Part shown: one piece after another, positions 1-8,530 of the stretch
Numbering within the stretch: position 1 is the first letter of the stretch
How the letters are laid out: the number at the start of each line of letters is the position of its first letter
Assembly (NCBI RefSeq): GCF_017357225.1
Contig: NZ_CP071604.1
Span: 3,413,001-3,477,000, forward strand
Origin: Rhizobium binae
GTDB taxonomy: Bacteria; Pseudomonadota; Alphaproteobacteria; Rhizobiales; Rhizobiaceae
Direction of reading: 5' to 3'
DNA length: 64,000 nt
The notes under the pieces: model-generated
The model's input: the letters and a program-made list of their open reading frames with translations, nothing else
The model's database searches: none
What the model was told of the DNA's origin: nothing
Made by a program: the position numbers and the translations under genes

Positions 1-1
1 C

Positions 2-670
2 CGCCTGGCTGAAGCCATCGTCTTCCACGACGTCTCCTTCACCTATGAACAGGCGAACGCGCCGGCCGTTCAAAACCTCAACTTCTCGATCAAGGCAGGC
101 GAAACGACGGCTCTGACCGGGCCAAGCGGCTCCGGCAAGACGACAATCCTGAACATGATCCTCGATCTCACCCGGCCGACGCGAGGTCGGATCACGATCG
201 ACGGCAAGGATCTCGCCGATGTCGACCGCGCGAGCTGGCTGCACCTGCTGTCGGTGTCGGGCCAGGATGTCGAACTGATGGAGGGCACGGTCTTCGACAA
301 CATCCGCTTCCGTCGCGATATCTCCGACGAGGACGTCAGGTGGGCCGCCGATGTCGCCTGCGCGACCGAATTCATCGAAAATCTGCCGGAAGGCTTCGAC
401 GAATGGCTGGGCGACGAAGCGGTGCGGCTTTCAGGCGGACAGCGCCAGCGCATCGGTCTGGCGCGCGCGCTGGCCGGCCGGCCGCAGATCCTGCTCCTGG
501 ACGAGGCCACCAGCGCGCTCGATGAAAACACCGAAATGCGCGTGTTTTCGGCAATCAAGGAAGATGCCGGCCGAACGCTGATCGTCGTCAGCCATCGCCC
601 TGCGGTCGCCAGATTGATGAAGAACCAGATCGATCTTCGCCCGCCAACGCTCGCATCCAAACTCGGGTGA
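2..670 (+). CDS. ABC exporter, ATP-binding C-terminal part (5' truncated)
   Basis: This is the nucleotide-binding half of an ABC transporter whose membrane part lies left of the window; the reading frame is open from base 2. Visible motifs are Walker A GPSGSGKTT (around base 120), an exporter-style Q-loop stretch SVSGQDVELMEGTVFDNI, signature LSGGQRQR, Walker B ILLLDEATSALD and the H-loop VVSHRP. The Q-loop region is typical of MsbA/lipid or peptide exporters with fused membrane and ATPase domains. The stop overlaps the next gene by 4 bp (GTGA), so the two are probably co-translated, and the substrate may be linked to the product of that glycosyltransferase. The substrate cannot be read from this fragment. 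Confidence 0.9.
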   Translation, partial: RLAEAIVFHDVSFTYEQANAPAVQNLNFSIKAGETTALTGPSGSGKTTILNMILDLTRPTRGRITIDGKDLADVDRASWLHLLSVSGQDVELMEGTVFDNIRFRRDISDEDVRWAADVACATEFIENLPEGFDEWLGDEAVRLSGGQRQRIGLARALAGRPQILLLDEATSALDENTEMRVFSAIKEDAGRTLIVVSHRPAVARLMKNQIDLRPPTLASKLG

Positions 671-1782
671 CGGCGATGGAGAGGTCGAGCACGTCGGAGA
701 TTCTGGTGGCGGTGGTGATCCCCGCCTACAATGCCAGCGACTATATTGCCCAGACGTTTCGCTCCGTCATCGATCAGACCCACAAGGCGTTGGAGATCAT
801 TGTCGTCGACGATGGCTCGACCGACGAGACGGCTTCCATCTGCCGCCGCTTCGCCGCCGCCGACCCGAGGATCCAGCTTCTGTCGACGGAAAACCACGGC
901 GTCGCCGCGGCGCGTAATATCGGGATCGCAGCGTCGAAGGCCAGCTATCTCGCCTTCCTGGATGCGGACGATCTCTGGCATACGACGTATATCGAAAGAA
1001 TGCTGTCGGCGCTCCACCCGCTGCCCGAGGCCTGGGGTGCGGTCTATGCCCTTCACCGTTTCGTCGATTCCGAGGGATATTGCACGCGGTCCGGCTCGTC
1101 GCTCAGCGCCCGGGAATCCATTCTCATTCGCCATCTCGTCTTCCGCTTCGTCGGCAATGGCAGCGGCTTCATGGTCCGCCGGACCGTCATAGACAAGATC
1201 GGCGGCTACGATCCGACCTATGCCAATCAGGGTATCGGCGGATGCGAAGACTTCGACTTCGAACTCCGCACAGCCGAGCATTTCAAGATCGAGGCGGTGC
1301 CACTCGGCCTGGTGGGCTATCGCGTTCATGCCGCGGCCATGTCTGCCGACAGATCCCGAATGGCGCAATCGCTTCTGGCTGTCTATGAGCGATGCGTCGC
1401 CCGCAATCCGCAGCTTCCCGCTTTCGTCGTCAGCTGCGCCCGCGCCTCGGCCCACCTCTATGCATTCTCAAAATTTGCGGCTTCGAAAGATTGGCGCAGC
1501 GCCGCGGTCTCGCTCAAACACGTCTATCGTCATAGTCCATGGCTTGCTGCCAGCGTCATAACCAAACTGATCTTTTCAAAAGCCGCCAGAGCCGCAAACA
1601 GGGCGTTGTCCAAAGCCCGGCCGTCCAGGCGGCAGCGGACAGATTTCAAGAAATTCGAGGAAATAGATCCTGTTACGCCGCTGGTTGGCGGATGGTCCCG
1701 TTTCCGAACCAAGGCCTTGTTCCGCCGCTTGTCGGAGATTGACCGTTGTGACGCAGATTGCGCTGCGCTCTCGAAGAGATAG
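667..1782 (+). CDS. glycosyltransferase family 2
   Basis: A GT-A fold glycosyltransferase of 371 residues using a nucleotide sugar in the cytoplasm. The N-terminus has the classic GT2 start VVIPAYNASDYI followed by EIIVVDDGSTDE, and a DXD-type metal/sugar-nucleotide motif FLDADDLW near residue 100. A GTG start at 667 overlaps the ABC transporter stop by 4 bp; an in-frame ATG at 676 is an alternative. No membrane segments are evident. Coupling to an ABC exporter suggests a surface glycan or glycosylated product; donor and acceptor are unknown. Confidence 0.88.
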   Translation: MTAMERSSTSEILVAVVIPAYNASDYIAQTFRSVIDQTHKALEIIVVDDGSTDETASICRRFAAADPRIQLLSTENHGVAAARNIGIAASKASYLAFLDADDLWHTTYIERMLSALHPLPEAWGAVYALHRFVDSEGYCTRSGSSLSARESILIRHLVFRFVGNGSGFMVRRTVIDKIGGYDPTYANQGIGGCEDFDFELRTAEHFKIEAVPLGLVGYRVHAAAMSADRSRMAQSLLAVYERCVARNPQLPAFVVSCARASAHLYAFSKFAASKDWRSAAVSLKHVYRHSPWLAASVITKLIFSKAARAANRALSKARPSRRQRTDFKKFEEIDPVTPLVGGWSRFRTKALFRRLSEIDRCDADCAALSKR

Positions 1783-1974
1783 GTTCTGAAGGCCGGCACC
1801 TCCGTGCCATTGGCAACCATTTACTAATTATTCAGTACAAATCGAACATGGCGTAAAATATTTGCCTTCGTGAGACCGACAAAACTGTGGGAAACTATAA
1901 TTCTCCGATAATAAGCTGTGACAATATCAAGATTAAGCGCAATAATAGCTACGCACTGTGTAAAAATCCTACCA

Positions 1975-2005
1975 GAGGACCCGTCAACCACCCCGGCGGG
2001 TCCTC
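1975..2005. repeat. hairpin-forming inverted repeat
   Basis: GAGGACCCG and CGGGTCCTC form a perfect 9-bp stem around a 13-nt loop. It lies about 190 nt past the glycosyltransferase stop. There is no strong T-run after it on the plus strand. On the minus strand an ATTTTTA stretch follows after a few bases, so it could be a terminator for a minus-strand transcript or a structured RNA element. Confidence 0.4.
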
Positions 2006-2918
2006 AACTTTGCGAGGGACAGGTTGTCGCGGGCAACCGTTATCATCGCTGGATCGGACAAAGAAGTGCTGCGCCGACAGCGACATTCCCTGTTGCAATG
2101 GCCTTGCTCAAAAATCTAATTTAAATATCCGCAAGCAACGACCGGGCTCGCGCTCAACGCCAAGTGCTTCCGTTTGGCGAAGAAATTATCCGATGGCAAA
2201 TTCGCCCACATAGAGATAATGCGGTTATTATAAAGTGATAGACGAACTCATCTTTATTATTGAAATAGGCTCATCTTGCCGATATTAACCATAACAGTTC
2301 GGTTATCACAAAAGCAACTTTTAAATACAACCAATGTCTGAAATATATATTTTTACCTTTTGGTAAAATTTTAATTTTATCTTATTTATTGTCCGAAGTT
2401 ATTGCACAGCGCCCAACGACGCCGCCTTATATTCTTTTCGAAAAAAACATAAGACATCCTCACATTCTTTCCCTCCTTTCCTTCGTCGCAACGGCGCTGC
2501 AATGCAACACTTGGGAAGGAGCAGCCAGAACTAAATCCCACAATCCCGGCATGAACCGGCCTCGATAGTGCGCAACACAGTTCAACTTCGGAAAATGACG
2601 ATGGTGAAGCCGAACGGAGGTTTAACGTCTTGACAAACCAAAGGATAATGGCAGGTCGTCTCGCTGCGAATAGACCGGCATTGGCAAGCCTTCGACCGGT
2701 CACTTCAAATCCGCCAGGCGGCCCGAGATCAAGGAACCGCAGGCTCAGAGACACCCACCCTCGTCAAGCGACTCCCGGCGTGAACAGTCAATCGACCGGC
2801 GCGAATGACTTCACTCGATTCGCCACACCGGGATGGTTTTTGACTGACCAAATCTGTGTCCAAATGGTCGCACCGCGCCGCTGAATTAACCTTTGATAAA
2901 GCATTTGCTTGCACAACT

Positions 2919-2924
2919 TATAAT
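2919..2924 (+). promoter_or_regulatory. candidate -10 element (TATAAT) of the 68-residue gene
   Basis: A consensus TATAAT lies about 40 nt before the ATG at 2964. The best -35 candidate, TTGATA at 2893-2898, is 20 bp away, longer than ideal, so only the -10 hexamer is reasonably supported. Confidence 0.4.
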
Positions 2925-2963
2925 TTGTGTCATGTTCACTGTAAGTAGTGAGGAGCTGACCTG

Positions 2964-3170
2964 ATGGGTGATATGGCATCGCAGATTCCGGAATTTGGCT
3001 ATGATGAACGCGTGATGATCTGCCGGAAGCAGATCGAGAAGGCGGTTTATCAGTTCATTGCAAACACGAAGGTCGAGGGGTGCGATCCGGCGGAAGTCGC
3101 AATGGCCATCGCGGACATTGCCGACGATTACATTTTACTGCTGGCCCAGAAGCGCAATTTGACCCATTGA
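2964..3170 (+). CDS. small conserved rhizobial protein, 68 residues
   Basis: A 68-residue cytoplasmic protein of unknown function. It is preceded by a good Shine-Dalgarno sequence (AGGAG, about 7 nt before the ATG) and a perfect TATAAT further upstream. Composition is natural, with a predicted helical acidic C-terminal half (EVAMAIADIADDYILLLAQ). There is no signal peptide or known motif. A short GC-rich hairpin (3178-3195) follows the stop. I do not recognise the family. Confidence 0.7.
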   Translation: MGDMASQIPEFGYDERVMICRKQIEKAVYQFIANTKVEGCDPAEVAMAIADIADDYILLLAQKRNLTH

Positions 3171-3515
3171 AATCAGCGATCGGCTGGGGCCGATCATCAG
3201 ACGAGCGCTGCCGCCGTCTCCCCGCCCGGAGACAACGTCAACGAAACCGCTTACCATTCGTTTTCAAGATCTATTGCGCCGGGTATCGAAGATCGCCCGA
3301 ACAAGCGACAGCCCAGGACCCACCCCGGACTTCTCCCAAGCCACAATCAAATCGATTTCTGAATAGATCGATTGCGGGGCCGCTCCTCTCCCAGCAGCCC
3401 ATCCATTGCCGTAGAGACATCAGCGCCTTGGAGCGCACCTCGGCACTACGCAGCGCCTCGGAACGAAGGCGGAGAAAGGGCGGTCCTTTTCACCGAGTGC
3501 GCATGCCGCCCCCAG
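3171..3515. other. intergenic, no gene seen
   Basis: About 345 bp between the 68-residue plus-strand gene and the 3' end of the minus-strand secreted protein. Apart from the hairpin GATCGGC-TGGG-GCCGATC at 3178-3195 directly after the stop I see nothing. The open frames running through it are arginine- and proline-rich shadows. Confidence 0.5.
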
Positions 3516-4013
3516 TCAATCGGCCGGATCCAGCGCGCAAAGCACGCCATCGACGGGTATCGCGGCCAGTCTTTCGTGCTTGATATCGACCCTCCAAGCT
3601 TTGACCACGTTGTCCGATCGATAGGAGCCATCCGGTTGCACCACCATCCTGCCGATCGCAAAGACGGCATCATCAGGAAACCGGCTCGAGGAGCAATAGC
3701 ATGGTTGCAGAAGTTCGTGGCGGGGGCTGGGCTTGGCAATCGTCAGCTGATCGATCGTGCTCCAGACGGGAAGGTTTCCCTCCCTGCCGGTCTGACGCTG
3801 CAGCACCAGCAAGAGCTTTGCGCCGCATTTGAACTCCGTTGCCGAATAGGCCGGGCCTCCGGCCATTCCGGTCAAGGCCGTTCCGCTGACTTCCACGCAG
3901 CCCTTCGCAGCCAGAGCCATCAATTTTCCCCGCGCTTCGCTGGCATGGCCGGCGGCCGGGATCAGGGCGAGAAAAGCCGCCATCGCAGAAAGAGGTCGTG
4001 ACGAATTTTTCAT
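3516..4013 (-). CDS. secreted hypothetical protein, 165 residues
   Basis: The N-terminus has a signal peptide (basic start, hydrophobic MAAFLALIPAAGHA, likely cleavage after HA near residue 24), so the product is probably periplasmic or secreted. The mature part has five cysteines, including a CYC pair in QPCYCSSS, which suggests disulfides. No catalytic motif is recognised. It lies on the same strand and downstream of the YcaO-TfuA operon, separated by about 150 bp from the 82-residue gene, so co-transcription is possible but unproven. Confidence 0.75.
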   Translation of the reverse strand: MKNSSRPLSAMAAFLALIPAAGHASEARGKLMALAAKGCVEVSGTALTGMAGGPAYSATEFKCGAKLLLVLQRQTGREGNLPVWSTIDQLTIAKPSPRHELLQPCYCSSSRFPDDAVFAIGRMVVQPDGSYRSDNVVKAWRVDIKHERLAAIPVDGVLCALDPAD

Positions 4014-4169
4014 GCTCGCACAACGCAGCTAAATTTCATCGGCCACCCCTCAACCCGGAAGAGGAAACCGTAGCCTTGCTCCGCGGTCAGTCAATCCCCT
4101 GCGATTTGCGCAACTTCGACCGCGGTGGTTGGCGGCCGACCTCGTCCCTCGAGAGATCCGAAAGCCGGA

Positions 4170-4418
4170 CTAATGTCTCTTTACGCTCACTTGCGGAACC
4201 GGGGAGCTCAATTCAGCCAGATCCCGGGTCAGTCCCTCCCCGACTTCCTGCTTCACCGCCTCGAGAGCAAGATCGAGGCAATTCGTCGCGAATGGCAGTT
4301 TGACATCCTGAGCGACCTGTCGCGCATACGCGATCATTCGCGCCAGTGCGACCAGTTCGTCCAGACTGTCTTCCGCCCCCAGGTCTGCATTTACGTTAGC
4401 AATCGATGTCACGCCCAT
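4170..4418 (-). CDS. small hypothetical protein, 82 residues
   Basis: A small helical protein. The start at 4418 was chosen because GGAGA lies 7 nt upstream; a longer frame extends to 4493 but its extra residues lack a ribosome site. The core LARMIAYARQVAQD followed by FATNCLDLALEAV looks like a conserved small-protein family of rhizobia, from memory and unverified. It follows tfuA by about 100 bp on the same strand and may be the last gene of the YcaO operon. Function unknown. Confidence 0.65.
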   Translation of the reverse strand: MGVTSIANVNADLGAEDSLDELVALARMIAYARQVAQDVKLPFATNCLDLALEAVKQEVGEGLTRDLAELSSPVPQVSVKRH

Positions 4419-4520
4419 GCCCATTTCTCCAACGAATTGAAGGAATGATACGCGGGCCGGCGTGGCCGAGCCCGTGAAAAAGGCGTGACACAACTCTCGG
4501 TGACGATTGCCGCTTTTGAT

Positions 4521-5228
4521 TCACCATGCAGGCCGTGTAGGAAATGTTGTCTCGTGCAATTTCCAGGACAAATCGGCATTCACGCGGATATCGGCTGCTG
4601 CCCGCACCGCTTTTAATAACTCCAGCGCATCGATGCGTTTTTGATCGACGGAATGCCCGACAAGGGCCGTCAATAGTTTCGGACGATCCGGCTCAGCTAT
4701 GCCGGTGCACTGTTCGACGATCGACCGCCACGTCCGCCTCTTGAAGAAGACTGCGCCGGCGGCATTTTCAAGCTCCCGGCGCACGCCTCCTGGGAGCAAT
4801 CCCTTCCTCTCCATGGCATCGAGCGTGGCGCTGACATTGACGAGCGGTATCGTCAACGGTTTGCTGCCCAGCGCGCTAGGCGCGTGCACGAGCGCGACGG
4901 CGGCATCATCGACCAGCCGGCCCGAGCGGTAGTCTTCGAAAATGCGGCCGACCCCGACCATACCGAAGGAATGGCATTCTGCGGCCCGCAGCGCGCCCAT
5001 GCTGGCCGCCCCCAGAACGGTCACGCCAAGCGAGAGCGCACGGAGAATTTCCTTATGCCAGACCGGCGCGGCATACTCGAAGCCGCCGTCGATCAGGCCG
5101 ATGACATTGGCACCCTTTTCCGCCGCAGCCAAAATATCCCCCTGCATCGCAGGCGGCAGGACGCGTATCGCCTCGCCGGCAAGTTCGGCTGCGTCGGGAA
5201 GACTGGGACCTGCGAAAATGATCTTCAA
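4521..5228 (-). CDS. tfuA: TfuA-like protein (YcaO partner)
   Basis: A 235-residue TfuA-domain protein, named after the trifolitoxin cluster of R. leguminosarum. The TfuA core is plain: VIGLIDGGFE (around 43-52), VWHKEI, GAASMGALRAAE (73-84) and FGMVGVGRIFEDY. In known systems TfuA acts with YcaO to put sulfur into peptide backbones (thioamide). The TTG start at 5228 overlaps the ycaO stop as TTGA, so translation is coupled; the long frame reaching 5867 is a ycaO shadow. The pairing supports a function in peptide modification; the substrate here is inference. Confidence 0.92.
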   Translation of the reverse strand: MKIIFAGPSLPDAAELAGEAIRVLPPAMQGDILAAAEKGANVIGLIDGGFEYAAPVWHKEILRALSLGVTVLGAASMGALRAAECHSFGMVGVGRIFEDYRSGRLVDDAAVALVHAPSALGSKPLTIPLVNVSATLDAMERKGLLPGGVRRELENAAGAVFFKRRTWRSIVEQCTGIAEPDRPKLLTALVGHSVDQKRIDALELLKAVRAAADIRVNADLSWKLHETTFPTRPAW

Positions 5229-6364
5229 AAGCCGATCGCCCTCGCCAGCGCCCTTGTTCCCAACCGCCGAGCACGCTCCCCTTCCGGATTTTCGAGCGCG
5301 GGAATAACGACCTTGACGACGCTGAAGGGAAGTGTGTCCTCGCTGAGGCGTACGGCGATGACCGAACCGATGTCTTTTGTTCGCAAGGCCTCCAGCACGT
5401 GCTGCAGCATCTGCGCCAGATCCCGTGGCCGATATTCCGGCGCTGGGCCCGGCGATCCGGGAACTGCCTCGAAGGCTCGCCGCATCAGCGGCGGCAAGGA
5501 TCTTGTGAAGATGGCCGGCGAAATATCGTCCCTGGCTCCGCTGATATAGGTGAGCCGCGATTGCACGGCTTCCGTTACCGCCCGAATGGCCGCGCGGACG
5601 GGAGAGGGATGAGCCCCTATGCCACCGGTCACCTCGACAAGGCGGATGTCCCTGCCGCCGTGGCGATCCCGCGGATCCGAAACGCAATCCCAGGGGCCCA
5701 GCATGGCGGTGAAGCAGGGAACGGCGATGTCGCTGGTGATATCGAAGAGCCTGAGCGCCAATCCCGATGCTTCGATCTTGTCGATCAACCCGTCCAAGGC
5801 GCCGTCCTGGTAACCGCGGGGATCGACGCAGCCGGCATAACGATCCGCTTCCGCGCTGACTTGCCACAGCACATGGGCGTCCCGCTCGATCCGCTCGAGT
5901 ACACCGTGAAAAATCGCTTCCTCGAGGTTGTTTCCCGAGGCCAGGCCGTCCGATGACATCCAGTATCGGGCATCCCGCGTACGGTCGAGCACCACCGCTT
6001 CAAAGGGGATATATACCGTCCCGCCCGTGAGCATATCGATGCCGGCCACCCATTCCGTCTCCTCGTCTGGCCCGAGGTCGGGTTTATGGACAGCGATCAG
6101 GCAGTCCAGCCTATCGACCTTGTATCCCATCGCCCGCAGGCCGGAGGCGCTGCCGCGGAACCGATCGACGAAAGGCTCGCCGGCAACGGCCCGTTCCAAG
6201 GCTTCCATGACCGTGGACACTTTGGCATCGACATCGGTCAGGCCTTTCCCCTGAGCAATCACGATTGATCGCGAATTCGGGGTATACGCGCACCAGACGG
6301 GAATTCCGATGTCGTCGAGCCCGGTATGTCGCGCCACCCTGGTAACCCCGAATCTGGCCAACAA
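5225..6364 (-). CDS. ycaO: YcaO-like ATP-dependent peptide-modifying enzyme
   Basis: A YcaO superfamily enzyme that phosphorylates a backbone amide to allow azoline or thioamide formation. ATP/Mg motifs are present: S-x3-E-x2-ER at residues 50-58 (STVMEALER), a second EAIFHGVLERIERD block, and EAVQSRLTYISGARDD. There is no PxPxP tail, in line with the TfuA-associated class. The listed start is the first canonical codon (TTG, 6364). However, the same frame upstream encodes YSDRIISPRETLSRVEPL, typical of YcaO N-termini, back to an in-frame TGA at 6443-6445. No ATG, GTG or TTG lies in between, so the real start may be CTG 6433 or ATT 6436. The stop overlaps tfuA. Confidence 0.92.
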   Translation of the reverse strand: MLARFGVTRVARHTGLDDIGIPVWCAYTPNSRSIVIAQGKGLTDVDAKVSTVMEALERAVAGEPFVDRFRGSASGLRAMGYKVDRLDCLIAVHKPDLGPDEETEWVAGIDMLTGGTVYIPFEAVVLDRTRDARYWMSSDGLASGNNLEEAIFHGVLERIERDAHVLWQVSAEADRYAGCVDPRGYQDGALDGLIDKIEASGLALRLFDITSDIAVPCFTAMLGPWDCVSDPRDRHGGRDIRLVEVTGGIGAHPSPVRAAIRAVTEAVQSRLTYISGARDDISPAIFTRSLPPLMRRAFEAVPGSPGPAPEYRPRDLAQMLQHVLEALRTKDIGSVIAVRLSEDTLPFSVVKVVIPALENPEGERARRLGTRALARAIGF

Positions 6365-6442
6365 GGGCTCGACGCGGGAAAGGGTTTCCCGCGGCGATAT
6401 GATCCTGTCGGAATATATGGACTGGTCCGTCAGAATGCCGAC

Positions 6443-6655
6443 TCAGCCGTCGACGTGGCCGGAAAGAGCGACCTGCGCCGACGAAACGGCGACAGCCAAA
6501 TCGACGCCCTTCACGAATGTACCGCCGGATTTACGAAGGCTGCTCGCAGTCGCCAAATCCCCCGTCGGATTGAGCGGCGTAACCGTGCCCGCGTTGAGAT
6601 CGGCGAGCCACAGACCCGCTTCGTCCGGTATTCCTATGATGACAACTTTCGTCAT
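6443..6655 (-). CDS. 70-residue protein of the YcaO-TfuA operon, candidate substrate or partner
   Basis: A small ORF directly upstream of and in the same frame as ycaO. It has the best ribosome site of the operon (GAGGGG, 7 nt before ATG 6655). The protein begins MTKVVIIGIPDEAGLWLADL and ends in a Gly/Ser/Ala/Val-rich tail SSAQVALSGHVDG with no cysteine. It has no signal peptide. Its place between the regulator and ycaO is where a RiPP precursor or an accessory protein would sit. I do not recognise a family, and the beta-strand-like start could equally belong to a folded partner protein. Confidence 0.65.
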   Translation of the reverse strand: MTKVVIIGIPDEAGLWLADLNAGTVTPLNPTGDLATASSLRKSGGTFVKGVDLAVAVSSAQVALSGHVDG

Positions 6656-6676
6656 TAAAATGCCCCTCAACTATTG

Positions 6677-8521
6677 TTAGAATCCGGCCTTCAACAGACC
6701 CTCCCGATATAGCTCTTTTTGCCAATGCTCCTTGAACGGAATGATGGCGAGCCACTTCTCGACGTCGAACACCGGGTTGATGCTTTCGGCGCGTTGCCGA
6801 TGGAAGAGTGCCCGTTTCCGATCGCCGATCATTGCGCAACTGGCCGCGGCGATACGATGGGCCGGCGCTTTGTCTTTCATCGCTTCGACATAGGCGATGG
6901 CCTCCTCATACTGTTCCAGAAAGAAACTGGCTCCCGCGGCACACCAGAGATAGGCGTCAGGCGCGATCGGATTGAGCGAAATTGCTTTCCTGATCTTCGC
7001 GAGCGCGTCCCCGGGGCGGGATGCATGTACGAGCGTGTCGGCATGGCTGTAGATGACATCGGCAAAATGCGGACTGAGCTCTTCGGCCAGATGAAGGGCC
7101 GCGACACTCGCATCGACATCGCCGAGATAAAGTTTGGTGACCCCAAGCTCACGATGGCCTGCGGCCGATTGCGGATCCCGCTCGATTGCGCGAAGCGCAT
7201 GCTGCTCCGCCAGATGCAGCAGCTCGTTATTTCCCTGCGCCCTGACGAGCCATTCGCTGGTGAAGGTTCTTGCCAGCCCGGTAAATGAGGCGGAGAAATC
7301 CGCCTTATACGACAGCGACTGCTTGAACGCCTTCCTTGCCCGGCGGATATGCGGCAATGTCAGCTTGCTCATCAGGCTCGAGCCGACGAGATAGGCGTGA
7401 TAGGCTGCGGGATTGGCTTCAAACCGTAACCGCTCCTCCTCGTTCTCAGCCAACTCACGGGCCACCGACACGGTCAACTGCTGGGCGATCACCCGCCTTT
7501 GGCGCGGCAGTATATCGGGGTCCATCGCAAAGCGGTTGGCCCAGATAATCTCGTCCGTGGGAAAATAGATCAGCTGCGCAAACAGCCCCTCTTCGGAAAA
7601 TCGCGTGTCCAGAAGATAGGCGATCGAGTGCCTGGCGACCACAGCAGCCTTCTCGGAGTCGCGGCGGATCTGGCCGGCCGTATGCGGCGCGACGATGGAA
7701 ATGTTCCGAAGTGCGCACAATTCTATGGTGACGTCTTCGATCAGGGCGTTGGCAAGGGCAAGTCCGGCATCGGCATGCTTGGCGGTCGGGGGAAGCAACA
7801 CCAGACGCGGCAGGATCAGCGGCGCCGCCGATATGCTTTCGATGCCGGTCGATGCACTGCCAGACTCTGAACGCTTCACCTCCACCCTTGGATGGCCGTC
7901 GCCAGTTGCCAATCTCTCGCCTAACGATGAGCCGCCGGATAGCTGGTGCAGCAGCGCCCTCACCTGCTCGTCATTCGGATCCCTCTCGAGGATTTGCAGG
8001 GCGGCGCTCGAAATGATGCGGGCCGCGCCGGGCTTCTGCACCTCGGGCAGCGCCTCCAGCAATGCCTGACGCAAATGCAGCGCCTGGGCGTCCCGTTGCG
8101 CCCTGATCCATGCATCGATCGGCTTTGTCGCCGGCTTGATATTTCCGATGAAACCGCGCTGGGTCAGTTCGGCGATCGCGTGCAGCCGATCCAGCGGCGC
8201 CCCGCCGGCCCGAAAGACATCCAGATCGCTGGAAACCACCTGCGGGTCGAGGCGCACCGTCGCGGCGGTGAAATCGAAGGCTATTTCGGCGCGGCCGCCG
8301 TCAATCTCGCGGATGCGAGACAGCATTTTGCGCAGATTGAGCCGCGCCAATTCCGGCTCGACGTCGCTCCACAGAAACTGTGCCAGTTCATAGCGGCTGA
8401 GCTCGTGGCTCGCCCCGGCATAGATATGGGCCATCATCAACAGACCTTTGATCGGATAGCGAACTGGCTCGCCATTCGTCTCGGTCAACCGCAGAGCGCC
8501 AAATGTCTGCAGATGAAGCAC
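6677..8521 (-). CDS. SARP/BTAD-type transcriptional regulator with TPR region
   Basis: A 614-residue regulator. Residues 1-90 form an OmpR-like winged helix start (MLHLQTFGALRLTETNGEPV, then KGLLMMAHIYAGASHELSRY). About 95-190 matches a bacterial transcriptional activator domain (SSDLDVFRAGG, AALQILERDPNDEQVRALL). About 240-360 resembles the TolB-like region of CadC/adenylate-cyclase-linked regulators (PRLVLLPPTAKHADAGLAL). TPR-like repeats follow to the end. The start is GTG 8521 with GAGGA just upstream, overlapping the xre stop. It probably controls the ycaO-tfuA genes that follow after 21 bp. Confidence 0.85.
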   Translation of the reverse strand: MLHLQTFGALRLTETNGEPVRYPIKGLLMMAHIYAGASHELSRYELAQFLWSDVEPELARLNLRKMLSRIREIDGGRAEIAFDFTAATVRLDPQVVSSDLDVFRAGGAPLDRLHAIAELTQRGFIGNIKPATKPIDAWIRAQRDAQALHLRQALLEALPEVQKPGAARIISSAALQILERDPNDEQVRALLHQLSGGSSLGERLATGDGHPRVEVKRSESGSASTGIESISAAPLILPRLVLLPPTAKHADAGLALANALIEDVTIELCALRNISIVAPHTAGQIRRDSEKAAVVARHSIAYLLDTRFSEEGLFAQLIYFPTDEIIWANRFAMDPDILPRQRRVIAQQLTVSVARELAENEEERLRFEANPAAYHAYLVGSSLMSKLTLPHIRRARKAFKQSLSYKADFSASFTGLARTFTSEWLVRAQGNNELLHLAEQHALRAIERDPQSAAGHRELGVTKLYLGDVDASVAALHLAEELSPHFADVIYSHADTLVHASRPGDALAKIRKAISLNPIAPDAYLWCAAGASFFLEQYEEAIAYVEAMKDKAPAHRIAAASCAMIGDRKRALFHRQRAESINPVFDVEKWLAIIPFKEHWQKELYREGLLKAGF

Positions 8522-8530
8522 AATCCATCC

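Larger units (their letters stand above)
1783..2963 (+). other. AT-rich intergenic region without a convincing gene
   Basis: About 1.2 kb between the glycosyltransferase and the next small gene. Open frames here have no recognisable motifs, unnatural compositions and no good ribosome sites, so none is called. The stretch from about 2200 to 2400 is much richer in A and T than the rest of the window. It contains a 9-bp hairpin at 1975-2005, a longer imperfect hairpin at 2473-2521 and a perfect TATAAT hexamer ahead of the 2964 gene. It could hold regulatory DNA or a small RNA, or be a decayed remnant. Confidence 0.5.

Noticed and set aside
1..670. Reading the left-edge ABC ATPase as a peptide exporter of the YcaO locus
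   Set aside because: It is on the other strand, 8 kb from xre, and coupled to a glycosyltransferase, so a glycan-related substrate is likelier.
2386..2754. 122-codon frame on the minus strand in the AT-rich gap
   Set aside because: Composition is unnatural, no ribosome site and no recognisable motif. It overlaps the hairpin region.
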